Part shown: positions 19,650 to 29,054 of the stretch, in pieces
How the letters are laid out: each line of letters opens with the position of its first letter
Position numbering within the stretch: position 1 is the first letter of the stretch
Assembly (NCBI RefSeq): GCF_004355185.1
Contig: NZ_CP037922.1
Span: 3,008,001-3,072,000, forward strand
DNA from: Hymenobacter radiodurans
Lineage (GTDB): Bacteria > Bacteroidota > Bacteroidia > Cytophagales > Hymenobacteraceae
Direction of reading: 5' to 3'
Length of the DNA: 64,000 nt
Notes under the pieces: generated by a model
Told to the model about the DNA's origin: nothing
Seen by the model: the letters and a program-made list of their open reading frames with translations, nothing else
Databases searched by the model: none
Translations under genes and position numbers: made by a program

Positions 19650-20804
19650 ATGATCATCGGCGTACCGAAAGAAATTAAGAACAACGAAAACCGCGTGGGC
19701 CTGACGCCCGCTGGCGTAGCTGAGCTTCGCAAGCACAACCACACCGTATATGTACAAGCTACTGCTGGCTTGGGCAGCGGTTTTCAGGACGCCGAATACG
19801 AAGAAGCCGGAGCATTGATTCTCGCTACCATCGACGAGGTGTATGCGCAGGCAGAGATGATCGTGAAGGTGAAGGAGCCGATTAAGGAAGAATATAACCT
19901 GATCAAAGAAGGCCAGCTGCTCTTCACTTATTTTCACTTTGCCAGCGGCGAGGAGCTCACCCACGCCATGATTGAGCGCAAGGCCGTGTGCTTGGCCTAT
20001 GAGACGGTAGAGCTTCCCAACCGTGCCCTGCCCCTGCTCATTCCAATGAGCGAAGTGGCCGGCCGCATGGCTCCGCAGGAAGGCGCAAAGTATCTGGAGA
20101 AGCCACTGAAAGGTCGTGGCATTCTGCTGGGCGGCGTGCCCGGCGTAAAGCCTGCCAACGTGCTGGTTCTCGGTGGCGGTATCGTTGGTACGCAGGCTGC
20201 GAAGGTGGCTGCGGGTTTAGGTGCTCAGGTTACCATCATGGATATCAACCTGAACCGTTTGCGTGAGCTCGATGACTTCATGCCGAAGAACGTGGTGACG
20301 CAGTATTCCAACGAGTACAACATTCGCGAGGCCATCAAAACCGTTGACCTCGTAGTAGGTGCCGTGCTGATTCCAGGGGCAAAGGCGCCTCACCTCATTA
20401 CCCGCGACATGCTCAAAACCATGCGCCCCGGCACGGTGCTCGTGGACGTAGCAGTGGACCAAGGTGGCTGCATCGAAACCTGCAAGCCGACCACGCATGA
20501 AGATCCAACCTTCATCATCGACGACATCGTGCACTACTGCGTGGCCAACATGCCAGGTGCAGTGCCTTACACGTCTACTTTGGCTCTGACCAACGCTACG
20601 TTGCCCTACGCCGTGCGCCTAGCCAATCTGGGCTGGCAGGAAGCTTGCCGCCGCGACGCAGCTTTGCGCCTGGGCCTGAACGTGGTGAATGGTGAAGTGG
20701 TATATCAAGGTGTAGCTGAAGCCTGGAATCTGCCCCTCGTAAGCGTTGATTCTGTACTTGAAGAGCCTTCGGTTTATGATAACCGCGGATTTCAGAGTTT
20801 TTAA
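19650..20804 (+). CDS. ald: Alanine dehydrogenase
   Basis: 384 residues, close to the usual 371-375. Substrate-binding Arg15 (ENRVGLTP), catalytic Lys75 (IVKVKEP) and His96 (YFHFAS) are at the family positions. The Rossmann dinucleotide site is [13 protein letters not shown] near 173, ending in MDIN, and VDVAVDQGG holds the second catalytic Asp. It interconverts L-alanine with pyruvate and ammonia using NAD. Single-gene unit between its own -7 element and the hairpin at 20831-20866. Confidence 0.95.
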   Translation: MIIGVPKEIKNNENRVGLTPAGVAELRKHNHTVYVQATAGLGSGFQDAEYEEAGALILATIDEVYAQAEMIVKVKEPIKEEYNLIKEGQLLFTYFHFASGEELTHAMIERKAVCLAYETVELPNRALPLLIPMSEVAGRMAPQEGAKYLEKPLKGRGILLGGVPGVKPANVLVLGGGIVGTQAAKVAAGLGAQVTIMDINLNRLRELDDFMPKNVVTQYSNEYNIREAIKTVDLVVGAVLIPGAKAPHLITRDMLKTMRPGTVLVDVAVDQGGCIETCKPTTHEDPTFIIDDIVHYCVANMPGAVPYTSTLALTNATLPYAVRLANLGWQEACRRDAALRLGLNVVNGEVVYQGVAEAWNLPLVSVDSVLEEPSVYDNRGFQSF

Positions 20805-20830
20805 TTAAATACTAGTTTTCAAATAGCGGA

Positions 20831-20866
20831 AGAGCCTTTCCGGCCGTAAGGTTGGAAAGGCTCTTT
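20831..20866 (+). terminator. Terminator of ald
   Basis: AGAGCCTTTCC pairs with GGAAAGGCTCT, 12-base loop, then TT. It lies 27 bp past the ald stop. Confidence 0.75.
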
Positions 20867-20907
20867 GGTTATTATGACCAAACTTTAGTTTGGTGAACCG
20901 CTCCTAC

Positions 20908-21510
20908 ATGAAAGGAATTATTTATACCGGCGAGGCCATCATCGACCATAAGCTACTGGCGATGCTGCCCAAAGAGCTGCAAGCATTTTTACGGCAGCAC
21001 AATGGCGTAGTAGCTTACTTCGGTGGCTTGCATATTCGGGGCTGCTGTGCTGAGCCGGCGTGGCACTCGTTGCGAGAAGCGTGGCAGGGTGAGCAGGCGC
21101 TGCAAAAGACTTACGACACGGTCCTGAAGATTGACATCCCATTTGCGCAGGACTGCGTGGGCAATCAGTTTTTGCTGCGACAGGGCGAGGTTGTTTTTCT
21201 TGATACGGAAACCGGGGAAATCGCCCCGCTGGAAGTTGACTTTAAGCATTTCCTGATTGGTGCCGAGAAGTTTCCGGTGGATGCGCTGGGGCTGGAGCCT
21301 TTGCGGCGCTGGCAGCAACAGGGTGAAGTTTTGGCGCCCGGCCAACTGCTACACGTGTATCCGCCGGTTTGTATTGCCGCCACTACTGACAAAGCCACAC
21401 TAACGCCAGTTTCAGTGCCGAAGCGAATGGCTTTTCTGGCTGACTTATACCGTCAAATTAAGCACTTGCCCAACGGTCAGTCGCTCACCATCAAGCCGCT
21501 TCAGGATTAG
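20908..21510 (+). CDS. SUKH (SMI1/KNR4)-like protein
   Basis: About 200 residues from the ATG at 20908 (MKGIIYTGEA); an in-frame TTG lies 18 bp upstream. The N-terminal half (LPKELQAFLRQHNG, YFGGLHIRGCC) and the middle (FAQDCVGNQFLLRQGEVVFLDTETGE) resemble SMI1/KNR4 proteins, where such segments fold as a SUKH domain. SUKH proteins are often immunity proteins against toxins, but no polymorphic toxin gene is adjacent. It is 10 bp upstream of the LTA-synthase-like gene and probably co-transcribed with it. The family call is tentative. Confidence 0.6.
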   Translation: MKGIIYTGEAIIDHKLLAMLPKELQAFLRQHNGVVAYFGGLHIRGCCAEPAWHSLREAWQGEQALQKTYDTVLKIDIPFAQDCVGNQFLLRQGEVVFLDTETGEIAPLEVDFKHFLIGAEKFPVDALGLEPLRRWQQQGEVLAPGQLLHVYPPVCIAATTDKATLTPVSVPKRMAFLADLYRQIKHLPNGQSLTIKPLQD

Positions 21511-21520
21511 ATTTCTTAGG

Positions 21521-23421
21521 ATGCTGTCACCCCTTCTGCGCCTGTTGCTCCGCCGCTTTGCCTTACTGTTAGGCGTGTATGTGCTGCTGCGCGCGGGCTT
21601 TTACTGGGCTAATCAAGAAGTGTTTCGCGAAGCATCGGCTACGGAAGTAGCGTGGGCGTTTTGGCACGGCTTCCGGTTTGATATGGCAGCGCTACTACTC
21701 CTAAATCTTCCGTTTCTGCTGCTGTCGTTGGTGCCGCGGTTTGATAAAGGCTGGCAGGGTTTTGTGCGGGGCGTTTATCTGACTCTGAACGCAACAGGAA
21801 TGGCCCTCAATATTATTGATAGCCAGTATTTCAAGTTTATAGGGCGCCGCACAACCGATGAGCTGTTTACCATCACCGACGACATTCAGCGCCAGGCTGG
21901 CCAGTTAGCTTTTCATTACTGGTTCTTGGTGCCGCCGTTTATGGTGTTGTTTGGGCTGCTGTGGCACTTCTACCCGATGCCAACGGCTGCAAATTTGCCC
22001 CCCAGTCCGGCGGCAAGCTCACTGCAACGCCGCTTTATTCGGCCCCTGCTGGAGATAGTACTGGTGGCGGTGCTGGCGGTGATTGGCATTCGGGGCGGTT
22101 TGCAGCTCAAGCCATTGCGCACGGGGCACGCCTTTGTACAATTGCCGCCGGTGTTGGGGCATCTGGCATTGAACAGCACATTTACCTTTCTGCGAAGCCT
22201 TGGCTACCAAGCTGTAGAACGACGCGCGTATTTTCAGTCTGAGGCGCGGCTACAACAGGCATTAGCACCTCGAATGCCAGCAGCCGACCTCAGCGCGCCG
22301 CGCGACAACGTGGTGATTCTGCTGCTGGAAAGTTTTTCTTCCGAATATACCGGCATCGAAAACGGTGGCCGTGGCTACACGCCTTTCTTTGATTCGCTGG
22401 CCACCGGGGGGCTTTTTTTTCGTGACCACTACGCCAATGGGCGGCGCTCGATTGAGGCGCTGCCCGCTGTGCTAGCTGGCATGCCGGCGCTGATGGAAAG
22501 CCCATTTATCACCTCCAATTTTCAAACGAATGAGCTGCATGGCCTAGGAGAACTGCTGGGTCGAAACGGCTATGCTACCTCCGTGTTTCACGGCGCTCAG
22601 AATGGTACGATGGGCTTCAATACGTTTGCCGGCATGGTGGGCGTGCAGCGGTATTTTGGGCTCAATGAATATCCGGGCGGAGCCAAAAGTCCAGACTACG
22701 ATGGGCATTGGGGTATTTTTGACGAGCCCTACTTGCAGTATTTCGCGCAGCAGCTAAGCCAACAACAGCAGCCGTTTTTCTCTACTGTTTTCACGCTCAC
22801 CTCTCACGAGCCGTTCCCGGTGCCGGCCAAGTACAAAAACCGTTTTACACCAGGCAAATTGCCCATTCACGCCTCCATCGGCTACACCGATTTCGCGCTC
22901 CGACAATTCTTCAAAACTGCCGCCAAACAGCCCTGGTATAAGAATACACTCTTTATTCTGCTCGCCGATCATACGTCACAAACACTCACACCAGAGTATC
23001 AGAATACTTTAGGCAGCTATAAAACGCCCCTTCTTCTCTTCCACCCTAGCGGCAAATTGCCCCCCGCCAATACAAGCCGCATCACGCAGCAGGCCGACGT
23101 ACCGGCTACTGTACTAGATTACTTGGGTATGCCTGACAACGGTAAACTACTGCCCTTCGGCTATTCCGTATTCGATACCTTAGCCAATGGGCGCGCACTG
23201 TTTCTGACGGGCGGCTCCTACTACCTCGTTCACAAAGATTATGTCACGGAGCTGACGGCCAACGACCAAGTGCGCCTCTACCCTTACCAACGCCATAATT
23301 TGCCCCCACGCCTGTTGAGAATGCTGCCATGGCCCAACAGTACGGCCAAGAACTGCGTGCCAGCGTGCAGTTTCTAACGAATGGACTGCTGGATAACTCC
23401 CTGTATAAGCTATCGAAGTAA
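21521..23421 (+). CDS. LTA synthase family sulfatase-like membrane enzyme, frame-corrected
   Basis: Several membrane segments lie in residues 1-190 (RLLLRRFALLLGVYVLL, MAALLLLNLPFLLLSLV and others), then an alkaline-phosphatase-fold domain. Metal ligands and active site: Glu270 (ILLLESFSSEYTG), presumed nucleophile Ser310 (NGRRSIEALPAV; Thr in classic LtaS) and the LADHT motif. It should transfer phosphoglycerol or phosphoethanolamine-like groups outside the inner membrane. The frame breaks in a C5 tract at 23303-23307. Adding one C gives LPPTPVENAAMAQQYGQEL and ends at TAA 23419-23421, exactly 634 codons; without it the tail is an unrelated short sequence ending at 23377. Confidence 0.88.
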
Positions 23422-23438
23422 AAGCAGCTTCACTCGTC

Positions 23439-23551
23439 TGTCATGCAGAGCATTCTGCGCCTGAAGCAGCGGCGAAGCATCTCGCGTGCTGACATTGCAA
23501 TGGTGAACTCAACGAAGCGAGCGAGATGCTTCGCGCCGCTCTCCATGACGT
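23439..23551. repeat. Dispersed palindromic repeat, copy 1
   Basis: Imperfect inverted repeat of about 110 bp whose arms carry GTCATGCAGAG ... GCGAAGCATCTCGCGTGC and their complement. Related copies lie at 25016-25128 and 48231-48336. It lies between the LTA-synthase-like gene and the convergent HsdR-N gene. Confidence 0.8.
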
Positions 23552-23565
23552 ACTAATTTAAACTC

Positions 23566-24039
23566 CTAAGAAATAAGAACCAGCGCCTGCTCATATTTCG
23601 GAATTTCGGCTAGGCGCTGATTGCTTTTTTGTGCGAAGTCGACCAGCCAACAGTAGTGCTGTAAGCCATTGGTCAGCAGCAGGAAAGGCGCACCGACAGT
23701 TTGATTATAGGTAGTAACTTGGTGCGCAACGGCAGCTGTGATAGGCACGGTGGTGGCTTTACACTCTACCAATAAAAGCGGGGCGCCCCCAGGACCGAAA
23801 GCGCATATATCGGTGCGTTTCTGGCGTTGGTTGTAGGCATGGCCGCGCTCCAAGCTGAGCAAGCCACGTGGGTAGCCCAACTCGTTCATAAGGTAGTGCA
23901 CCACGTGTTGGCGCACCCACTCTTCGGGGGTGAGCACCACATTTTTGCGGCGCAATACGTCCCATATCAGGGAGTTTACGCCCGATTTTGTAAGTTTGTA
24001 CTCGAAAGGCGGCAGGTCGAGAGCTTGCATCACCTCCAA
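23566..24039 (-). CDS. HsdR N-terminal-like (type I restriction endonuclease N domain) protein
   Basis: 157 residues matching the nuclease-like N domain of type I restriction subunits (HSDR_N_2 type). Visible parts are VRQHVVHYLMNELGYP, then RTDICAFGPGGAPLLLVECKA, which fits the PD-(D/E)XK pattern (D...ECK). The helicase and C-terminal parts of HsdR are absent, and no hsdM or hsdS is adjacent. Free-standing proteins of this size are common in Bacteroidota, so this is not a fragment of a broken system as far as I can tell. Function unknown. Confidence 0.8.
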   Translation of the reverse strand: MEVMQALDLPPFEYKLTKSGVNSLIWDVLRRKNVVLTPEEWVRQHVVHYLMNELGYPRGLLSLERGHAYNQRQKRTDICAFGPGGAPLLLVECKATTVPITAAVAHQVTTYNQTVGAPFLLLTNGLQHYCWLVDFAQKSNQRLAEIPKYEQALVLIS

Positions 24040-24081
24040 AGGTACGGCCCGGAATCACTGCTTCCGCTTTTCATCCGCTGT

Positions 24082-24110
24082 ACCGTCGTTCGAAAGTGCG
24101 ACGGTTTTTT
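24082..24110 (+). terminator. Orphan terminator upstream of amn
   Basis: ACCGTCG / CGACGGT stem with a 10-nt loop and a T7 run in the plus direction. No plus-strand gene ends just before it, since HsdR-N runs the other way. It could end a short leader or small RNA, or attenuate amn. Confidence 0.6.
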
Positions 24111-24204
24111 TGTATCAGTTTGTGAACAAGCAAGTAAGCGAACGGGAAGCTGTTCAGTTGCTTCATCTTTTTCAATTCAAAATTTCACCATTTACCCCCA
24201 CCCT

Positions 24205-24978
24205 ATGAAGGACAAATCCGCGATAGTGGAGAACTGGCTGCCGCGTTATACCGGTGTGCCACTCAAGGAGTTCGGGCAGTATATTCTGCTTACCAACTTC
24301 ATCAATTACGTGAATATGTTCGCCGAGCAGTTCGACGTAGAAGTGCGCGGACTAGATAAGCCGATGCAGTCGGCTACGGCCAACGGTATCACGATTATCA
24401 ACTTCGGCATGGGCTCGCCGATGGCTGCTACCGTTATGGATTTACTGTCAGCCATCAAGCCTAAAGCGGCGCTGTTTCTGGGCAAATGCGGCGGCTTGAA
24501 GAGCAAGACCAAGCTCGGCGACCTGATTCTACCCATCGCGGCTATTCGCGGCGAGGGTACTTCCGATGATTATCTGCCTCCGGAAATTCCGGCTCTTCCC
24601 TCCTTCCGTTTGCAGCGGGCCGTGTCGTCGATGATTAAGAAGCACGAAAAGGACTACTGGACCGGCACTGTGTACACCACCAACCGCCGCGTGTGGGAAC
24701 ACGATGAGGCCTTCAAGGAATACCTGCGCCAGATTCGGGCAATGGCTGTGGATATGGAAACGGCCACCATTTTCGTGGTGGGTTTTATCAATGAGATTCC
24801 CCACGGCGCCCTGCTGCTGGTGAGCGATAACCCGATGACGCCCGAAGGTGTGAAAACGGCCGAAAGCGACTCCAAAGTAACGCTCGGGTACGTGCACACG
24901 CACTTGCAGATCGGTATTGACTCGCTGATCGAGTTGAAAAACTCCGGCGAATCGGTGAAGCACATGCGCTTCGAGTAG
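24205..24978 (+). CDS. amn: AMP nucleosidase
   Basis: 257 residues from ATG 24205; the open frame continues upstream through the orphan terminator, so the longer form is unlikely. It has the nucleoside phosphorylase fold: INFGMGSPMAATVMDLL, the FLGKCGGLK loop, and AVDMETATIF for base and ribose binding, with LLVSDNPMTPEG. Bacteroidota AMP nucleosidases are this short and lack the extra N domain of the E. coli enzyme. It splits AMP into adenine and ribose-5-phosphate and controls the adenylate pool. Followed by a palindromic repeat. Confidence 0.9.
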   Translation: MKDKSAIVENWLPRYTGVPLKEFGQYILLTNFINYVNMFAEQFDVEVRGLDKPMQSATANGITIINFGMGSPMAATVMDLLSAIKPKAALFLGKCGGLKSKTKLGDLILPIAAIRGEGTSDDYLPPEIPALPSFRLQRAVSSMIKKHEKDYWTGTVYTTNRRVWEHDEAFKEYLRQIRAMAVDMETATIFVVGFINEIPHGALLLVSDNPMTPEGVKTAESDSKVTLGYVHTHLQIGIDSLIELKNSGESVKHMRFE

Positions 24979-25015
24979 ACGCATAAAGAATTGTCACTCT
25001 TTAAAGCTGGCATTC

Positions 25016-25128
25016 TAAAAAGAACGTCATGCAGAGCACAGCGAAGCATCTCGGCAGCGGTAGTAGGATTACCAACCTAATATCTGCACGCGAGATGCTT
25101 CGCTGCGCTCTGCATGACGTTCTTTTTA
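25016..25128. repeat. Dispersed palindromic repeat, copy 2
   Basis: Nearly perfect outer arms: TAAAAAGAACGTCATGCAGAG on the left is answered by CTCTGCATGACGTTCTTTTTA on the right, with GCGAAGCATCTC / GAGATGCTTCGC inside. It lies between amn and the amidohydrolase gene. Confidence 0.9.
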
Positions 25129-25207
25129 CAGGTTTTTATCGCTTAATAATTTCCCGGCGCTTAGTAGATATCGCGGTACATTTTGCGGCGTGCCTTAACT
25201 TGCCTAC

Positions 25208-26872
25208 ATGATTCAACTTTTACGCCCGCTTTTCCTATTGATGCCGCTGCTAGCTGCCTTCAGTAGTTGTCAAAATGCGCCCCAGCAGCAAGCCGCCGAC
25301 CTGGTAGTATACAACGCCACCGTGTACACCGTCGATTCGGCGTTTTCTAAGGCTCAGGCCTTTGCTGTACAGGATGGCAAGTTTCTGGCCGTCGGGACGG
25401 CTGATGAAATTCGGCAGAAGTATAAGGGCAAGCAGGAAGTAGACGCTGGGGGGCAATTTATCTACCCCGGTTTCTATGATGCGCATTGCCACTTCTACCG
25501 CTACGCCTTGGGCTTGCGCTTCGCCGATTTGGTAGGCACTACCTCCTGGGGCGACGTGGTGAGCACCTTACAACGGCAGCGGCAGCAGTACCCGCAGGCC
25601 GCGTGGCTGATTGGCCGCGGCTGGGACCAAAACGATTGGCCCACCAAACAGTTTCCGACCAAAGACACGCTGGATAAGCTGTTTCCCGACGTGCCTGTGC
25701 TCATCATCCGTGTAGACGGCCACGCGGCCATCGTCAATCAAAAGGCACTAGACTTGGCAGGAATCACAGCTAGCACGCCCATTAGCGGCGGCGTAATCGG
25801 GCGCGATGCGCTGGGTCAGCTTACTGGTTTACTGGTGGATAACGCGGTTGGTCTGGTTGGGGCTAAGATTCCTGAGCCTTCAGCAACGGAAGCCAACGCT
25901 GCTCTCCTCCAAGCACAGCAATTATGCGTAGCAGTAGGCCTCACTAGCCTCGCCGATGCGGGCCTTGACAAAGCGAACATCGACCAGATGGAAGCTTTGC
26001 AGAAGCAGGGCAAGCTCAAGTTGCGCCTGTATGCGATGCTCAACCCCACGGCTGCCAATAAGCAATTCTACTTCAAAAACGGCCCCGTAGAGACTGACCG
26101 GCTTACGGTACGCTCCTTTAAAGTGTACGCCGACGGCGCCCTAGGCTCGCGTGGTGCTTGCCTAGTTGAGCCTTATCACGACCGGCCAAAAGAAACTGGG
26201 TTCCTGCTTTCTACTGAAAAGGAGTACCGGGCGCTGGCTAAAGAAATTGCGGCCAGCAAGTTCCAGATGAACACCCACGCCATCGGCGACTCGGCAAACC
26301 GCATCATTCTTAACATTTATGGCGAAGCGCTGAAGGGGCAGCAAGACCGGCGGTGGCGCATTGAACACGCGCAAGTAATTACGCCGGCCGATATGGGTAA
26401 ATTTGGGCAGTTTGGAATTGTACCCTCGGTGCAGCCCACCCACGCTACCTCCGATATGTACTGGGCGGGCGAGCGGCTGGGGCCGGAGCGCGTAAAAACG
26501 GCTTACGCCTTTGAGCAACTACGCAAGCAGTACGGCCAAGTAGCCCTAGGCAGCGACTTTCCCGTGGAAGATATCAACCCGCTCTTTGGGTTTCATTCTG
26601 CGGTTGCTCGCCAAGATGCGAAGAACTACCCGGAAGGCGGTTTCCAACCCGAAAACGCTCTTTCTCGCCCCGACGCCTTGCGTGGCATGACCACTTGGGC
26701 TGCCCACGCCGCTTTTGAAGACAAGCAGAAAGGCAGCATTCAGCCCGGTATGGCCGCCGATTTTGTATTGCTCAACAAGGATTTGCTCACGGCTCCGGCA
26801 CCCGAACTGCGTGGTGCTCAGGTGCAGCAAACTTGGATTGCTGGGGAGCAGGTATTCTCGATAAAGAAGTAG
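25208..26872 (+). CDS. Amidohydrolase_3 (YtcJ-like) lipoprotein
   Basis: 554 residues starting with a lipoprotein signal (lipobox FSSC). Metal-dependent amidohydrolase fold: beta-sandwich start ADLVVYNATVYTVD, metal motif DAHCHFYRYALG (HxH), Lys-containing strand RSFKVYADGALGSRGA, QMNTHAIGDSANR, WRIEHAQV, and the metal Asp in LGSDFPVEDINP. The C-terminal part rebuilds the sandwich (PGMAADFVLLNKD). The family hydrolyses N-substituted amides; the actual substrate is unknown. Lipid anchoring suggests an envelope location. Ends at the terminator 26914-26955. Confidence 0.9.
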   Translation: MIQLLRPLFLLMPLLAAFSSCQNAPQQQAADLVVYNATVYTVDSAFSKAQAFAVQDGKFLAVGTADEIRQKYKGKQEVDAGGQFIYPGFYDAHCHFYRYALGLRFADLVGTTSWGDVVSTLQRQRQQYPQAAWLIGRGWDQNDWPTKQFPTKDTLDKLFPDVPVLIIRVDGHAAIVNQKALDLAGITASTPISGGVIGRDALGQLTGLLVDNAVGLVGAKIPEPSATEANAALLQAQQLCVAVGLTSLADAGLDKANIDQMEALQKQGKLKLRLYAMLNPTAANKQFYFKNGPVETDRLTVRSFKVYADGALGSRGACLVEPYHDRPKETGFLLSTEKEYRALAKEIAASKFQMNTHAIGDSANRIILNIYGEALKGQQDRRWRIEHAQVITPADMGKFGQFGIVPSVQPTHATSDMYWAGERLGPERVKTAYAFEQLRKQYGQVALGSDFPVEDINPLFGFHSAVARQDAKNYPEGGFQPENALSRPDALRGMTTWAAHAAFEDKQKGSIQPGMAADFVLLNKDLLTAPAPELRGAQVQQTWIAGEQVFSIKK

Positions 26873-26913
26873 TGCTTATTTCATTATTGCGAGAGTCAAT
26901 CAAAAATTAAAGT

Positions 26914-26955
26914 CACAAAAAAGCCCCCAGACACAATTCTGGGGGCTTTTTTGTG
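26914..26955. terminator. Bidirectional terminator
   Basis: Perfect stem CACAAAAAAGCCCCCAGA / TCTGGGGGCTTTTTTGTG with a 6-nt loop, between the amidohydrolase gene and the convergent DinB-like gene. The A and T runs are within the palindrome, so it works both ways. Confidence 0.95.
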
Positions 26956-26968
26956 ACGACGTTTACTA

Positions 26969-27487
26969 TTAACTCCACCCTTGCTCATCGGCGCTAGAGC
27001 CGTACATGGCCGGCACCGGAATATCGAGCAGACGCAAATACACGCTAAGCTGGCCACGGTGATGAATGCTGTGGTTCAGACCCATAATGTGCAGAGCGGC
27101 ACCTTTGGGGCGCTCCATTAACACTTGGTCGCCGGCATGGAGCTTAAACGGCTGAGTTAGCTTCTCGTCGTCGGATTCACTCAGGGCTTTGCGCAAGGTT
27201 GCCGAATACTCGTCGAAGCGGGCCAGCAACTCCTCCTTGGAAGTCGGCGTAGGTCCTGGCTTCGGAGCATTTTTGTCTAGAAAATCGCGCGAATCACGCT
27301 CAACAAAAAGGGTTTTGAACGCCAGCAGATTCACGACGTGTGACGCCAGCTGCACCAGCTTCATGCTCTTCGGGTGAGGCTGGTAATTGGCCTGTTCAAA
27401 AGGTACTCGCTCCAGTATTTTGCGGGTCGTAATCAACTCATGGTCAAGCTCAGCGAGGATGTTTTGCTGGAGAGAAGAAGTGTGCAT
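26969..27487 (-). CDS. DinB-family (DUF664-like) four-helix protein
   Basis: 172 residues with the DinB/YfiT pattern: helix 1 LAELDHELITTRKILERVP, metal His in QLASHVVNLLAF, and the paired His motif NHSIHHRGQLSVYLRLL near 140. Length is typical. The family includes thiol- or metal-dependent transferases, with most members unassigned. Downstream of the MFS gene on the same strand; the 128-bp gap suggests a separate unit. Confidence 0.88.
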   Translation of the reverse strand: MHTSSLQQNILAELDHELITTRKILERVPFEQANYQPHPKSMKLVQLASHVVNLLAFKTLFVERDSRDFLDKNAPKPGPTPTSKEELLARFDEYSATLRKALSESDDEKLTQPFKLHAGDQVLMERPKGAALHIMGLNHSIHHRGQLSVYLRLLDIPVPAMYGSSADEQGWS

Positions 27488-27615
27488 GGGGTGGATTGAA
27501 AAGTAAGAAAACTAGATACAAAGGCATAGAGGCACTTAGGCGCGTCTACGCGTGATGGTCATTGCTCGAACACGATAGGTCTTATTGATTCGTTACCAAG
27601 CCGAGAACTGCGCTT

Positions 27616-28997
27616 CTACAGGACAGTTTGTTTTACTGGTGCTTCTGCAGTGGCAGCATCAGGGCGCAAATTCTGACCACGCATTCTGAACAGGAAAATC
27701 AGACCCAGAATAAAGAACACGATCAGGGCCAGAATACTGTTGCGCATATTGCCCGTGATTTGGAAGATGATACCGAAAACGGCGGTGCCAATCACGATGC
27801 TGAGCTTCTCGGTCACGTCGAAGAAGCTGAAGTAGGAAGCCGTATCGGGGGTATCCTCGGGGATGATTTTGGAATACGTAGAGCGCGAAAGGGACTGTAT
27901 GCCGCCCATGGTCAGGCCAATGACTGAGGCCAGGGCGTAGAAGCTCCAGCCAGCCTGCACAAAATAGCCCGCCACGCAGATTAGCGCCCAGATGGCCACC
28001 GACCAGCTTAGCGCCCGCGTATTGCCAATGGCCTCCGACAGGCGGGCAAACAAATAGGCCCCAGAATAGCGACTACCTGCAACAGCAAGATGGTGATAAT
28101 CAGCGCCTGCGACTCCAGCTTGAGAACTTTATCGCCGAACACTGTGGCTACGTACATCACCGTTTGTACGCCCATGTTGTAAGTGAAATAAGCCAGCAAA
28201 AAGCGCTTGAGCATGGGCAACTGCTTGATCTGCTGCCACACATTACTTAGTTCGTGGAAACCATTGAGCAGGAAATTGCCCTGCGCGGCAGGCATGTGGT
28301 CGGGGCGACCGGTATCAGCGGGCAGACGGGAAAGCGCAAACTGCCCAAAAATGGCCCACCACAAGCCCGTAAACAGGAAAGAGATGCGCGGCGGTAACGA
28401 TTTATTCGCCGGATCGATACCAACCAGATCGGGCTTGAGCACGATTACCAGGCTCAGCACCAGCAGAATAACACTACCCACGTAACCAAGCGAAAACCCT
28501 TTGGCCGAGAGCCTATCATACTGGTCTTCGGTGGCAATGAGCGGCAAGTAGGAGTTATAAAACACAATGCTACCCGCCCAGCCCACGGTGGCCGACATGA
28601 GCAGCACTATCGATAGCCCAAACGTGGCTTGGGTAAAGAAAAACAAGCCCGCACACGAGGCTGCGCCCAGAAAGCAGAAGAAGCGCAGAAAGAGCTTCTT
28701 GCGGCCTGAGAAGTCGGCAATGGCAGTAAGAATGGGGCTCAGCGCCGCGATAATGAGAAACGACGCGGAAATGGCGTAAGTGTACAGAGAAGAGCCCGGC
28801 AGGTTGAAACCCAAGAAGTTAACCACATCCTCACCCCGCTCATTCACGGCTACTGAGCCGTAGTAGATGGGAAAAATGGTGCTGGTAATTACCAGCGGGT
28901 ACACCGAGTTAGCCCAGTCGTACATGGCCCAGCCATTGGTAGTACGGGGGTTATTCTTCTCGACTGGGGCCGAAGTAGCCACGGCAGCTTGCTGCAT
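27616..28997 (-). CDS. MFS transporter (UMF1/Atg22-like), frame-corrected
   Basis: About 460 residues with 12 predicted membrane segments. The N-terminal part reads NGWAMYDWANSVYPLVITSTIFPIYYG-like and fits the UMF1 family. The frame breaks in a C4 tract at 28059-28062 (minus-strand G4); one added base gives VVAILGAYLFARLSEAIGN and exactly 461 codons. Conserved UMF1 pieces such as GGIQSLSRSTYSKIIPED are in the second part. Substrate unknown. It is the last gene of a minus-strand run behind the molybdoenzyme cluster (58 bp gap), so a link to that pathway is possible but unproven. Confidence 0.87.
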
Positions 28998-29054
28998 ATA
29001 ATCAAGGAAAGGAAATGGTAGTGGGCAAGATAATGGGTTTTCGCGCAGTGCGGG

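Noticed and set aside
20908..21510. Toxin-immunity locus based on the SUKH-like gene
   Set aside because: No toxin or other immunity gene lies next to it, and the SUKH call itself is tentative.
23566..24039. Type I restriction-modification system
   Set aside because: Only the N-domain protein is present. No methylase, specificity subunit or helicase is nearby.
23827..24204. Long N-terminal extension of amn
   Set aside because: It overlaps the HsdR-N gene on the other strand and an orphan terminator; Bacteroidota AMP nucleosidases start at 24205.
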